DNA from: Suilimivivens sp045586385
GTDB lineage: Bacteria; Bacillota; Clostridia; Lachnospirales; Lachnospiraceae
Length of the DNA stretch: 64,000 nt
Assembly: GCA_045586385.1 (NCBI GenBank)
Contig: JAZNAE010000026.1
Span: forward strand, 62,001-126,000
Reading direction: 5' to 3'
Part shown: positions 26,080 through 34,553 of the stretch, piece by piece
How the letters are laid out: each line of letters starts with the position of its first letter
How positions within the stretch are numbered: the first letter of the stretch is position 1
Position numbers and translations under genes: made by a program
The notes under the pieces: generated by a model
What the model was told of the DNA's origin: nothing
The model's database searches: none
Seen by the model: only the letters and a program-made list of their open reading frames with translations

Positions 26080-28071
26080 CTACAATTTGAAGTAAGACGC
26101 TATTTCATAAAAAAGCGTAGGGTTATATGTTTCCAGACTTGCACCGTTTGCCGATGTAATAACCACCATGAAACTGAAAATAAGTCCTGCTACCACACAA
26201 AGATAATTCCCTTTTATCAGCCATCGGTAACTGCTTTTACCATAGTTTTCACTTAAAAGTAAAATCCAAACTAAAACCGCCGCCAATAAAAAACCAAACA
26301 CCATATCTCCCATGTAACGCTGTAAAATGCCTGCACTGTTAATATCAAAAACTGCTATAACAAATGACACAGCACATAAAGATGTCACCAGCTGCTTTAC
26401 CTGCGCCTTACTTTTTCTTAGTCCTCCAAGTAAAAAATACCATAAAGAAATCAACAACGGGAAATTTACAAACAAACCACCATAACAAAACTCTATGAGA
26501 TTTTTTCCCATGTAATCACTTCTCAGTTGGCTACTCTCCAAAAAAGGAAAGGTCGCATTAATTACCGGTGGCTGTAGCAGAAAACTATATAATCCGCGCA
26601 CGACTCTGGAAAAATTGAATCCTCTATGATTCATGTCATTGCTGGTCAAACTGTAAGTTGCTCCAAAGTCAAATCCTGAACCGAATCTTGCCATATTATA
26701 CCAAAAAACAACTGCAGCAATTATAACTACCGGTAAAATGACCGCCACCACAATCTTCCCATTTTTCTTCCATTCTTTTCTTTGCTCCCAGACTTTTGGC
26801 ATAAGCAGCACCATAAAAAGTGCAATTACATAGAGTAAAAATTGCGGTCTGCATCCCGCCACACAGGCAAGAGACAAAGCTCCTAAACCATACCATAACC
26901 ACTTTCTTTTCTCACTATTCATAGCAAGAAGCCAGAAAAAAATTCCAACAAAAACAAACGCATTGGCTCCCATAATCGGAATATTATAAAGATCGGGTCT
27001 TCCAAGCATAAAAACATAGTTAGGCATCAAACTAGTTGAACATGCAAGCAATAAATAGGCTGCAAATGGTACTCTACTTGCATATCTGAAAATCAATTCC
27101 CTTATGCATCCGAATATTCCCACCACTAATGCACAGTACAACGCAAAGACTGCCAAATAATTGGGGAAGTCTTGTCCTGTCAGCAAATAATAGGGCAAGA
27201 AAAAAAGCAATTCCGGAATAATACCAAAATAGACATAATAAACATCATTAAAAAACGCATAATCCATGCGGAAAGAAATCCCCTCCACTGCTAATGCAAT
27301 CGTATCATATGGATTTTCTTTTTCTAATAGCGCCGGATTAGGTTTGTCATCCACAATAACCGTCCCGTGTTCCATTGCTCTTGCCAGTTCCTGATATTGC
27401 TTATGATGCGGCATTTTTGGATGTACAAACGCCGGATTGCTTCTTACCAAGGCACCTGCTAATACAAAAATGAAAAACATACAGCAGATGATGATAATCA
27501 ATTGCCCTTTGTTGTCTTTCTGACAAGGCTTTAGCATCCGCGCATTCTCTGCAAAAAACAAATATCCTATCAGAACAACTGATAATAATACCAGCATACG
27601 GAGCGGCTTTATCTCAAAAGGACGTACCTCGTTAATAGATACAGAGCGGACTTGTGCCAGTGTTCCCTCCGGTACGGATATCGTTATGCGCATCTCGCCC
27701 ACCTTGCCATACGGATAGATGTTCTGATATCCTGAGTTCTCCACTCCCGGTACCACCGTGTATGTTGCTAAGTCGTAGGCATAATAGTCTCCCTCGTCTG
27801 TCAGTGTAACTACCACTTCTGCCCTGTCATATCGTTCCGTAGTAAGAACTACATTTACATTTTTTACATAATCATTTACCTGAACCGTTTCCGTTACAAA
27901 TTTTCCCTCATCATTTGTGACCATATTTTCTGCCAAAATAATAGGTTCACATCCCAAAGTTTTCCATGTTGAAATATTAAATACAAATATCTCTAAAAAC
28001 AGAATAACTCCGAAGATACAAACATACGGGAACCATTTCTTTTGTATATTATCAATTATTCTCTTGCTCAA
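26080..28071 (-). CDS. Large polytopic membrane protein, GT-C-like, function unknown
   Basis: A 663-residue protein. The N-terminus has one membrane segment (residues 15-32), then an extracytoplasmic domain to about 155 with alternating beta-like sequence (VVVTLTDEGDYYAYDLATY). From 160 to the end there are at least ten hydrophobic helices. Loops between helices contain conserved-looking acidic and aromatic residues (FRMDYAFFNDVYYVYFG, MLGRPDLYNIP), the style of lipid-linked-sugar glycosyltransferases of the GT-C fold. No family could be named with confidence. It starts inside the 3' end of the preceding membrane protein gene (20-base overlap) and is followed 38 bases later by the acyltransferase, pointing to envelope glycan synthesis. 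Confidence 0.6.
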   Translation of the reverse strand: MSKRIIDNIQKKWFPYVCIFGVILFLEIFVFNISTWKTLGCEPIILAENMVTNDEGKFVTETVQVNDYVKNVNVVLTTERYDRAEVVVTLTDEGDYYAYDLATYTVVPGVENSGYQNIYPYGKVGEMRITISVPEGTLAQVRSVSINEVRPFEIKPLRMLVLLSVVLIGYLFFAENARMLKPCQKDNKGQLIIIICCMFFIFVLAGALVRSNPAFVHPKMPHHKQYQELARAMEHGTVIVDDKPNPALLEKENPYDTIALAVEGISFRMDYAFFNDVYYVYFGIIPELLFFLPYYLLTGQDFPNYLAVFALYCALVVGIFGCIRELIFRYASRVPFAAYLLLACSTSLMPNYVFMLGRPDLYNIPIMGANAFVFVGIFFWLLAMNSEKRKWLWYGLGALSLACVAGCRPQFLLYVIALFMVLLMPKVWEQRKEWKKNGKIVVAVILPVVIIAAVVFWYNMARFGSGFDFGATYSLTSNDMNHRGFNFSRVVRGLYSFLLQPPVINATFPFLESSQLRSDYMGKNLIEFCYGGLFVNFPLLISLWYFLLGGLRKSKAQVKQLVTSLCAVSFVIAVFDINSAGILQRYMGDMVFGFLLAAVLVWILLLSENYGKSSYRWLIKGNYLCVVAGLIFSFMVVITSANGASLETYNPTLFYEIASYFKL

Positions 28072-29785
28072 AATAAAATCCCTCTCTCAAGCTTTCCCCT
28101 ACCACCAAACGCTCTAAATCATTTTGGTTATCCAAATACGGGAAATGATGATATCCACAAGCAAGGTCACCTCCATCGATTCTTACGTAAAAGGTATGTC
28201 CATTCTTCGTAACCGTACCAAAATTATAGGTTTTATATGCTGCCTGCATAATTGGATAATTCATAACTCCGTCTTTTACATATCCCAGTGTTCTGAGACT
28301 GTAAAAACCGGTGTACATAAGAAATAATACTGCTGCAACAACCAGCATTCCTTTTTGAATCAGGTTATGCTTTCCGGCACTCTTTTCCCAATAAATCATG
28401 GGAATAACCGCCACCGGGAATATTAAAAAGCACCAACAGTACTTCACTTGTGGAATCGTAAAGAACCAGTAAACTAATCCTGCATAAACACAAAATCTCG
28501 GAAAAGCCATCCACCAATCCATCTCTTTTTTCTTAATCCAACTGTAAGTTATATACGCTAAGTCAACCACCACTAAAACTACAATGGCTACATATAATAT
28601 TTGATGACTGATGGATTCTTGCATAAACCAGCCGGGTACCCACCTAAGACCACAATTTAATGCATCCGCTATAGTTCCGTCAGGCATTCTTGCAAAAGCC
28701 ACCATAGTATCCACAGAATTCTTAAGCACTGCCACATCTACTTTCCATTTTACATCAAACAAATCAAGTGCCGATAACAGATAAATGGGATAGCCTGTAG
28801 TGATTACATTGGTAATTAAAAGCGGTAACGCAATCAAAAAACCAATTACCGAATACAGCAGAATCTGCAGTTTCTTTTTTTGCTTTATCATCAAATAAAC
28901 CGGATAAACTGTAAGGAATACTATCATGGCTACAGAAGTTTTTGACACAACTGCAAATACCGCAAACAAACAATGCAGTCCATACCACCATACCTCTTCA
29001 CTTTTTTCTTCTAAAAGTGCAATCCACTCTGTCAAAATAAAAAGTACTAAAATATTAGGGAGCGTATCTACATAGGGATCTGTAAAAAATGCTGTTACAA
29101 TAATGCTATATGCTACTTCACCTATTGCCAGAGCATCTGCAATGTGTCGCTCATGCTTTGTCCACTTACTGATGCGGAGCAATCCATGTATGAAGATAAT
29201 CAGCCCAAAAAAACCACCTGTTCCGCGAAGGGATTGTCCTATAAAACCGACCATACTGAACAAAGCGTCAAAATAATGCTGTGCATTATTATATCCCAGG
29301 GAATAAAAAATGTTTGCTACACCTTTCACACAACCATATTCTTCAATCCAGCGAATGGTCTGGGCATGATACCACTCTGTGTCAATCAACTTAGCTGCCC
29401 CTGCAGAAGAAAATGCAAAAACAATGACTGCCACTGCAATTAAGACATATATCGCATACTTCCATTTTCCCATAAACGCGTATGTCTGTTGCCATGCTTT
29501 CACAAGATTGACTATGTATTTTCTCTGCCACACAAAATAAATCAAAGCTATTACTATCAGTAAAAGGTTCGCTTCCACATTGACCTTGTAAAACAAACTA
29601 AAAATTTGTGCATATACAGTGGTTGCCAAGATTCCTGCAAAAAACACATGCACTATGCCAAAATCTGTCTTAATTTCCTGCTTATTTACCTTTTTTATCA
29701 ATGAAAAATATCCCTGCATGAAGGCACATCCTGCAAGAAAAACAATAACTCCCATATACAACCAGTTACATAAAATACTAAGCAT
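28052..29785 (-). CDS. Polytopic membrane protein, glycosyltransferase-like, function unknown
   Basis: A 577-residue protein with about twelve or more hydrophobic segments and a C-terminal soluble tail of about 60 residues (FGTVTKNGHTFYVRIDGG...). The loop after an early membrane pair contains DTEWYHAQTIRWIEEYG, an acidic motif of the sort found in GT-C glycosyltransferases and in LIC_10190-like membrane proteins. The ATG at 29785 is chosen from the position of the first helix, with AAGG upstream; the open frame extends to 29860. It leads a four-gene run of overlapping or nearly touching genes ending with the SGNH lipoprotein. A role in building or modifying a surface polymer is an inference from context. 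Confidence 0.6.
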   Translation of the reverse strand: MLSILCNWLYMGVIVFLAGCAFMQGYFSLIKKVNKQEIKTDFGIVHVFFAGILATTVYAQIFSLFYKVNVEANLLLIVIALIYFVWQRKYIVNLVKAWQQTYAFMGKWKYAIYVLIAVAVIVFAFSSAGAAKLIDTEWYHAQTIRWIEEYGCVKGVANIFYSLGYNNAQHYFDALFSMVGFIGQSLRGTGGFFGLIIFIHGLLRISKWTKHERHIADALAIGEVAYSIIVTAFFTDPYVDTLPNILVLFILTEWIALLEEKSEEVWWYGLHCLFAVFAVVSKTSVAMIVFLTVYPVYLMIKQKKKLQILLYSVIGFLIALPLLITNVITTGYPIYLLSALDLFDVKWKVDVAVLKNSVDTMVAFARMPDGTIADALNCGLRWVPGWFMQESISHQILYVAIVVLVVVDLAYITYSWIKKKEMDWWMAFPRFCVYAGLVYWFFTIPQVKYCWCFLIFPVAVIPMIYWEKSAGKHNLIQKGMLVVAAVLFLMYTGFYSLRTLGYVKDGVMNYPIMQAAYKTYNFGTVTKNGHTFYVRIDGGDLACGYHHFPYLDNQNDLERLVVGESLREGFYFEQENN

Positions 29786-29938
29786 CCTTAATACCTTACC
29801 CTTTTCTTTTGCGTTTCTCGTAAATTTCAAATGGCTGTTGCCTACGTTGCAACAGCCCATTCCAAACTATTTTTTACCGTATTTATCTTATCATTTCACC
29901 CAAATATTGTCAACGAATGCCATCTTATCAATAAACAA

Positions 29939-29969
29939 AAACCCTCGAAAGCACTGCTTTCAAGGGTTT
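29939..29969 (-). terminator. Intrinsic terminator after the tRNA pair
   Basis: A stem of about 13 bp (AAACCCT-GAAAGC with GCTTTC-AGGGTTT, one mismatch), then TTTTTGTTT on the minus strand. Confidence 0.85.
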
Positions 29970-29976
29970 CACTTCG

Positions 29977-30050
29977 TAGCGAGAGAGAGACTTGAACTCT
30001 CAACCTCCCGGGTATGAACCGGACGCTCTAGCCAGTTGAGCCATCTCGCC
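29977..30050 (-). tRNA. tRNA with CAT anticodon (probably elongator Met)
   Basis: The cloverleaf has acceptor GGCGAGA/TCTCGCT, D arm GCTC...GAGC, anticodon stem TCCGG/CCGGG with loop TTCATAC, T stem GAGAG/CTCTC and discriminator A. Base pair 1-72 is G-U, which is unusual for elongator Met. The three initiator G-C pairs at the base of the anticodon stem are absent, so it is not fMet. A lysidine-modified Ile2 tRNA with CAT anticodon cannot be excluded. Confidence 0.88.
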
Positions 30051-30078
30051 ATATTCTAATAAACCGCTTTCGCGGTAG

Positions 30079-30151
30079 TGGGACCTACAGGGCTCGAACC
30101 TGTGACCCTCTGCTTGTAAGGCAGATGCTCTCCCAGCTGAGCTAAGATCCC
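30079..30151 (-). tRNA. tRNA-Val (anticodon TAC)
   Basis: Acceptor GGGATCT/AGGTCCC, D stem GCTC/GAGC, anticodon stem TCTGC/GCAGA with loop CTTACAA, T stem ACAGG/CCTGT. The discriminator is A. It is the first of two tRNAs in one transcript; a short CCGC/GCGG hairpin lies in the spacer. Confidence 0.96.
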
Positions 30152-30192
30152 AAGGGTCTATGTATCGGGCATCTCACCCGAACCACTTTGCT

Positions 30193-30222
30193 AGTATACT
30201 ATTAACAGACCATGCTTGTCAA
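30193..30222 (-). promoter_or_regulatory. Sigma-A promoter of the tRNA-Val / CAT-tRNA operon
   Basis: Minus-strand TTGACA, 18-bp spacer, TATACT, with the -10 about 40 bases before the tRNA-Val 5' end. From here to 30511 no gene was found; the only structure is a 19-bp palindrome at 30437-30455. Confidence 0.8.
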
Positions 30223-30436
30223 GTTATTTTGTAAACTTTTTTCTAACTTTTTTGCATCTTCTTTTTAGTTGTATGGCAAGGTGTTTTTCCGGAACCGGAG
30301 CCGTAAATTCCACCTACTCTTTTTAAGTTTTCTCCAAATTCTGCCATAAACAATTTTCCTTTCACCACTGAATTGCTGCAGCAACTTTATTGTAACTGCA
30401 TTCAAGAAATTAGGAAAGCACCACCCTGCAATTTCT

Positions 30437-30455
30437 TGTTGACACTGTGTCAACA
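30437..30455. repeat. 19-bp perfect palindrome
   Basis: TGTTGACAC-T-GTGTCAACA, nine matched bases on each side of one central base. It looks like a regulator-binding site but lies in a gene-free stretch. Confidence 0.6.
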
Positions 30456-30511
30456 TTACAAATTTGACTGTCTCAAATTATATTTTACCAACCATCTGCT
30501 TACCTTGTTCA

Positions 30512-30692
30512 TTTTATTGGGGTATATTTCCCCTTTCATCCCAACGAAACACTTGATTTATTCCATTTCGTTGGGCTCTGCCACTCCATTCAACCCAACT
30601 AATCACTCGCTTTTCTTCCTTTCGTTGGGCTCTGCCACTCCATTCAACCCAACGAATCGCTTAACCCATTCCATTTCGTTGGGATTTTTAGC
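30512..30692. repeat. 54-bp tandem repeat array B (TTTCGTTGGG family)
   Basis: Units start at 30512, 30566 and 30620, with a partial unit at 30674. Each is 54 bases and has TTTCGTTGGG (TTTTATTGGG in the first) and CCCAAC about 20 bases later. Period, motif and inverted pair match array A at 14.4 kb. It lies downstream of the GH3 gene terminator. Confidence 0.85.
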
Positions 30693-30702
30693 CGTGCAAA
30701 TC

Positions 30703-30733
30703 AAAAAAGCCGGAAGCATCACTGCTCCCGGCT
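30703..30733 (-). terminator. Intrinsic terminator of the GH3 gene
   Basis: AGCCGG-GAGC pairs GCTT-CCGGCT around a short loop, followed by TTTTTT on the minus strand, eight bases after the stop codon. Confidence 0.88.
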
Positions 30734-30740
30734 ACTGATT

Positions 30741-33542
30741 CTACATTCTCACATAAGAAAGCTGGTCTTCAATTTCATCAATCGCCTTATCAAAAGTAAA
30801 CTTAATCTGCTTTGCTTTCAGACCATTCTGTGCAAAGTACAGGCGGAATACTGCGTTCTTATTATGAATAATGACTTTCTTTTGTCTGGTATCCCACTTG
30901 CCTTCTGTGCCGTTGAAGGTAAATACTGCCATCGGCACGCTTTGATAAAACAGGGTCATGGGAATCTGTGCCAGTTCGCCCAAATCGGATTTTGCAGTAA
31001 TTTCTACTTTAAATCCTCCGATTTGCTCCATCAGAAGGTCTAGGGCAAACACAACACTTTCCCCTTTTTTGCCTTCCACATCCTCCAAATTAAGAACAAT
31101 TTCATCTTTTACGGGATAGTAAGGCACTTCCTCTTCCCGCATACAAGCTTCCGCTTCTTTACCGATTACTTCTACTTCACAGCCTTCTCCCACAAAGCGT
31201 TCAAACGCCTGTGTATTCATGAGGAAACCACAGATATTCATTGCATTTCTCTGCAGTTCTCCTCTGGTAAGCGTTCCTGCCTCTAAGGAAGATAAGGTGT
31301 TGTCTCCCGTGCTGTTTGTCGCCGCATCCCCGCACACCATATACAAATCATTCTGAGCACGTGCCATAGCCGCAAAGTTATTTAAGGTCGCTTCGCCGCC
31401 CTCATCATTAATTTTTGCCCACCAGTCAGTCATGACAATGCCTTCAAATCCCCATTCATTACGCAAAATGGTGGTATTTAAGTCATAATTTCCTGCTGTC
31501 CAAATACCGTTTACGGGGCAATATGTGGTCATAATGGAGTCTTCGCCACCTTCTTTTACAGCAATTTCAAAACCTTTTAAGTAAATTTCGCGAAGAGCTC
31601 TTTCAGAAGCAATGGTATCTACAAAATGGCGTTTGGTTTCCTGGTTGTTTCCGCAGAAATGTTTTGCAGTTCCGGTAACACCGGCACTTTGCAGACCTCT
31701 TACCATGGCCGCCGCCATCTTACCTGTTAAAAAGGGATCTTCCGAGAAGTACTCAAAGTTACGTCCGTTTAAAGGATGTCTGTGGATATTCATACCCGGT
31801 CCCAACAGATTTTCCACTTTATTTTTTATCATTTCAATGCCCGTAAAAGCATACAATTCTTCTACCAGTGTTTCATTAAAACTGCAAGCAAGGAGCGTTC
31901 CGTTGGGAAGGCTGAATGCCCTCATGCCACTGTCAAGACGCATGCCGGAAGGTCCGTCCGAACAGCATCCGCAAGGAATACCAAAAGCCTCAAGGCTCTT
32001 AGAAACACCACCAAAGGCTGCCGCTGTTCCGGCTGTCACCTTCGGGCTTCCCATTCCTTCTCCTCTGATGATACTGGATAAATCATCATCGCTAAACTGT
32101 GCCACAAACGCTTCCATGGAAACTTTACCGGCCTTTACGTCCGCAAGCTTATATCCTTTATCTCCTGTAAAAGGAATCTCTGCAGGCAGATTCTCCAAAC
32201 GCTTTTGTGCAGGGTTTTTATCACGCAGAGGCACTTCTTCCATCACAAAAGAAAAACTACCATTTTCATTCTGTTTCGGTTTCATACGCTTAAACTTTGT
32301 AACCGGTGCAAGTGCCTGTGAAAGCTGATCTATCAACTCTGTCTCTTCGATTGTTAATGCTCCGGCCTTTTTTGCACATCTTACATCAGAGCCTGCATAA
32401 AACACATATTCTCCCTCTTCCAAAACATAAGAAGAGGCATATCCTGTAACACCCGTTTCATCATAGGACGCCACCATATAAAACGGTACGGTAATTTCCA
32501 GTTCTTCTTCTTCGCCGGGCATTAAGTTTCCTGTTTTAGCAAATCCTACCAGGCTTCTTGACGGCTTTCCAAGTTTACCCTGGGGTGCCTCCACATAGAC
32601 TTGTACTACTTCTTTTCCTGCATAGTTTCCAATGTTTTTTACTACACAGGTCACGCCGATCTGCTCTGCACTGACTTCAAATTCTTTCATTTCTACCACA
32701 AAGTCAGTATAAGAAAGGCCATAACCGAAAGGATATCGCACCTTGTCTTTTGCAGCGGTCTCAAAATAACGGTAGCCCACATAAATATCTTCTTCGTAGA
32801 AATTTCTATCAAGGTTTCCAAAATTCTTATGGGAAGGATAATCCTCCAGGCTATACGCGATGGTGTCAGTCAATTTACCACAGGGAGATATTTCTCCAAG
32901 AAGTACATCTGTTGTGCCATAGCCACCTATCATACCGCCTTGCCATGCATATAAAACAGCATCAGGATTAAATTTATCCACAAAAGACATGTCAATAATA
33001 TTGCCTACATTTAAAACTACAGCAACCTTTGAAAAATGACGGCGGACTACATCCATCATTTTCTCTTCGTTTTCTGTCAAAAGGTAGGAGCCGGGATGAT
33101 TTAAATTATCCTGATCCTCTCCTGCAGTTCTACCGATGATAATGATTGCCACTTCAGATTCTTCTGCCACTTCTTTGACAAGCACCTCATCCAATTCCAT
33201 CTCCGGCTGTGACCAGGGTTCATTTCCCCAACCGATTCCCTCGTCAAAGGGATGTTCTCTTTCCCATTCTTCATAAGTATTCATCAATTTTTCGTTGATT
33301 TGTACCTTGCCGGATTCTAATAAGGCATCCAAGATTCCTGTCACCTTATTTACATTTACCATTCCCCCTGAACCGGTTCCGCTTTTGTAATAGTTGGTCT
33401 GGATTCTTCCAAACACCGCTACCTTTGCACCTTCTGCCAAGGGAAGTACATTATGGTCATTTTTAACCAGCACTTGTCCTTCTGCCACTGCACTTCTTGC
33501 TTTTGCAATATAGTCATCAAAATTCAGTACCATTTTACTCAT
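30741..33542 (-). CDS. GH3 beta-glucosidase with swapped domain order
   Basis: A 933-residue glycoside hydrolase family 3 enzyme releasing terminal beta-linked glucose or a similar sugar. The order is inverted relative to most GH3 enzymes. The alpha/beta sandwich (GH3-C) comes first, about 20-280, followed by an Fn3-like domain near 290-390. The TIM-barrel catalytic domain comes last, about 480-780. The nucleophile is Asp706 in GIVMTDWW, with substrate-binding KHF (627-629) and NFEYFSEDP (595-603). This order is known from rumen and gut Clostridia such as Ruminococcus albus and Butyrivibrio. There is no signal peptide, so it acts on imported oligosaccharides. It is divergent from an AraC regulator. 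Confidence 0.92.
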   Translation of the reverse strand: MSKMVLNFDDYIAKARSAVAEGQVLVKNDHNVLPLAEGAKVAVFGRIQTNYYKSGTGSGGMVNVNKVTGILDALLESGKVQINEKLMNTYEEWEREHPFDEGIGWGNEPWSQPEMELDEVLVKEVAEESEVAIIIIGRTAGEDQDNLNHPGSYLLTENEEKMMDVVRRHFSKVAVVLNVGNIIDMSFVDKFNPDAVLYAWQGGMIGGYGTTDVLLGEISPCGKLTDTIAYSLEDYPSHKNFGNLDRNFYEEDIYVGYRYFETAAKDKVRYPFGYGLSYTDFVVEMKEFEVSAEQIGVTCVVKNIGNYAGKEVVQVYVEAPQGKLGKPSRSLVGFAKTGNLMPGEEEELEITVPFYMVASYDETGVTGYASSYVLEEGEYVFYAGSDVRCAKKAGALTIEETELIDQLSQALAPVTKFKRMKPKQNENGSFSFVMEEVPLRDKNPAQKRLENLPAEIPFTGDKGYKLADVKAGKVSMEAFVAQFSDDDLSSIIRGEGMGSPKVTAGTAAAFGGVSKSLEAFGIPCGCCSDGPSGMRLDSGMRAFSLPNGTLLACSFNETLVEELYAFTGIEMIKNKVENLLGPGMNIHRHPLNGRNFEYFSEDPFLTGKMAAAMVRGLQSAGVTGTAKHFCGNNQETKRHFVDTIASERALREIYLKGFEIAVKEGGEDSIMTTYCPVNGIWTAGNYDLNTTILRNEWGFEGIVMTDWWAKINDEGGEATLNNFAAMARAQNDLYMVCGDAATNSTGDNTLSSLEAGTLTRGELQRNAMNICGFLMNTQAFERFVGEGCEVEVIGKEAEACMREEEVPYYPVKDEIVLNLEDVEGKKGESVVFALDLLMEQIGGFKVEITAKSDLGELAQIPMTLFYQSVPMAVFTFNGTEGKWDTRQKKVIIHNKNAVFRLYFAQNGLKAKQIKFTFDKAIDEIEDQLSYVRM

Positions 33543-33620
33543 AAGAAAACCCTCCGTTTATAAAAATATTATACTTGTTATCTCTTATTTCACATAGACC
33601 TCATTTTGCACAATTAATAG

Positions 33621-33657
33621 GTCAATATTGACATTTTTTTCTTTTTTCCCTTATAAT
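33621..33657 (+). promoter_or_regulatory. Promoter of the AraC gene with overlapping palindrome
   Basis: TTGACA (33628-33633), 18-bp spacer, TATAAT (33652-33657). The -35 is embedded in GTCAATATTGAC (33621-33632), a perfect 12-bp palindrome. On the other strand the GH3 gene has a TATAAT about 30 bases before its start but no good -35, which fits activation. Confidence 0.65.
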
Positions 33658-33707
33658 TGTGTTGTATAACTATCTTTTTTTGACTTTTGCGATAGGAGTT
33701 TTTCATT

Positions 33708-34553
33708 ATGAACCGGTATTCGTATGAAATTGTAAAAGATGACAGCAGGCTAAAATTATTTTTTCAGCTTATGTATGCAGAAACTTTTTATTCGCCCATG
33801 CACTGGCACAGTCACCTGGAAGTCTTATTTGTATTAGATGGATATATGACCGTCTATGTCAATGAAAAAAAATACACATTAAAAAAAGATGACATCTTTT
33901 TAATAAACTCTAAAGAAATCCACGCTGCCAGATCATCCGGAAAAGTAAATTATATTTTATTACAAATCCCCTATGACTATCTTTCGGGTGCTATCAGTCA
34001 GGTGTCCTTACTTCAGTTTCAGGCTTATTATCCATCCATCACTACTACCGCCACGCAAAAAGAACTTCGGGAATGTCTCTTTAACATGCTTGAAATCTAT
34101 TCTGCGCGGGAGGATGGATATGCACTTGCATTTTCCAGCGAGCTATTTCGCTTTTTACATATTTTATATAAAAATCATTCCAAACGCATTACCTGGGAAA
34201 GTAAAGAAAAAGAAAACAGAAATCTGGAAAAGATAGAAGAAATCACTCTTTATGTAAAGGCAAACTATCAAAAAGACATATCGCTTACAGAGGTTTCCGG
34301 TTTATTAAATATCAGCCCGGAATACTTTTGCCGGATGTTCAAAAAACATACCGGACAGACATTTATGGAATATCTAAATGCTGTCCGGATGATGCACTTT
34401 TATCAGGATTTAATTGAGACCAACTATAGTATTAATGATTTGCTTGAGCGCAATGGAATCCATAACTATAAAGTCTTTATCCGTATGTTTAAAGACACTT
34501 ATAAGACCACTCCGCATAAATTGCGCAAAGAAGTGTCTGCAAATGCCCTATGA
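33708..34553 (+). CDS. AraC family transcriptional regulator
   Basis: A 281-residue regulator. Residues 1-130 form a cupin-type sensor domain (MHWHSHLEVLFVLDGYMTVYV). Residues about 175-275 carry two helix-turn-helix motifs, the first reading ISLTEVSGLLNISPEYFCRMFKKHTGQTF and the second around YSINDLLERNG. Most such proteins sense a sugar and activate nearby glycosidase genes. Here the divergent GH3 beta-glucosidase gene is the obvious target. AGGAG precedes the ATG. The 3' end overlaps the end of lgt on the other strand by six bases. Confidence 0.92.
   Translation: MNRYSYEIVKDDSRLKLFFQLMYAETFYSPMHWHSHLEVLFVLDGYMTVYVNEKKYTLKKDDIFLINSKEIHAARSSGKVNYILLQIPYDYLSGAISQVSLLQFQAYYPSITTTATQKELRECLFNMLEIYSAREDGYALAFSSELFRFLHILYKNHSKRITWESKEKENRNLEKIEEITLYVKANYQKDISLTEVSGLLNISPEYFCRMFKKHTGQTFMEYLNAVRMMHFYQDLIETNYSINDLLERNGIHNYKVFIRMFKDTYKTTPHKLRKEVSANAL

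Noticed and set aside
30265..30456. 63-codon minus-strand frame in the gap after the tRNA promoter
   Set aside because: It has no ribosome site, a composition rich in Arg and Lys without pattern, and its start lies in the 19-bp palindrome.
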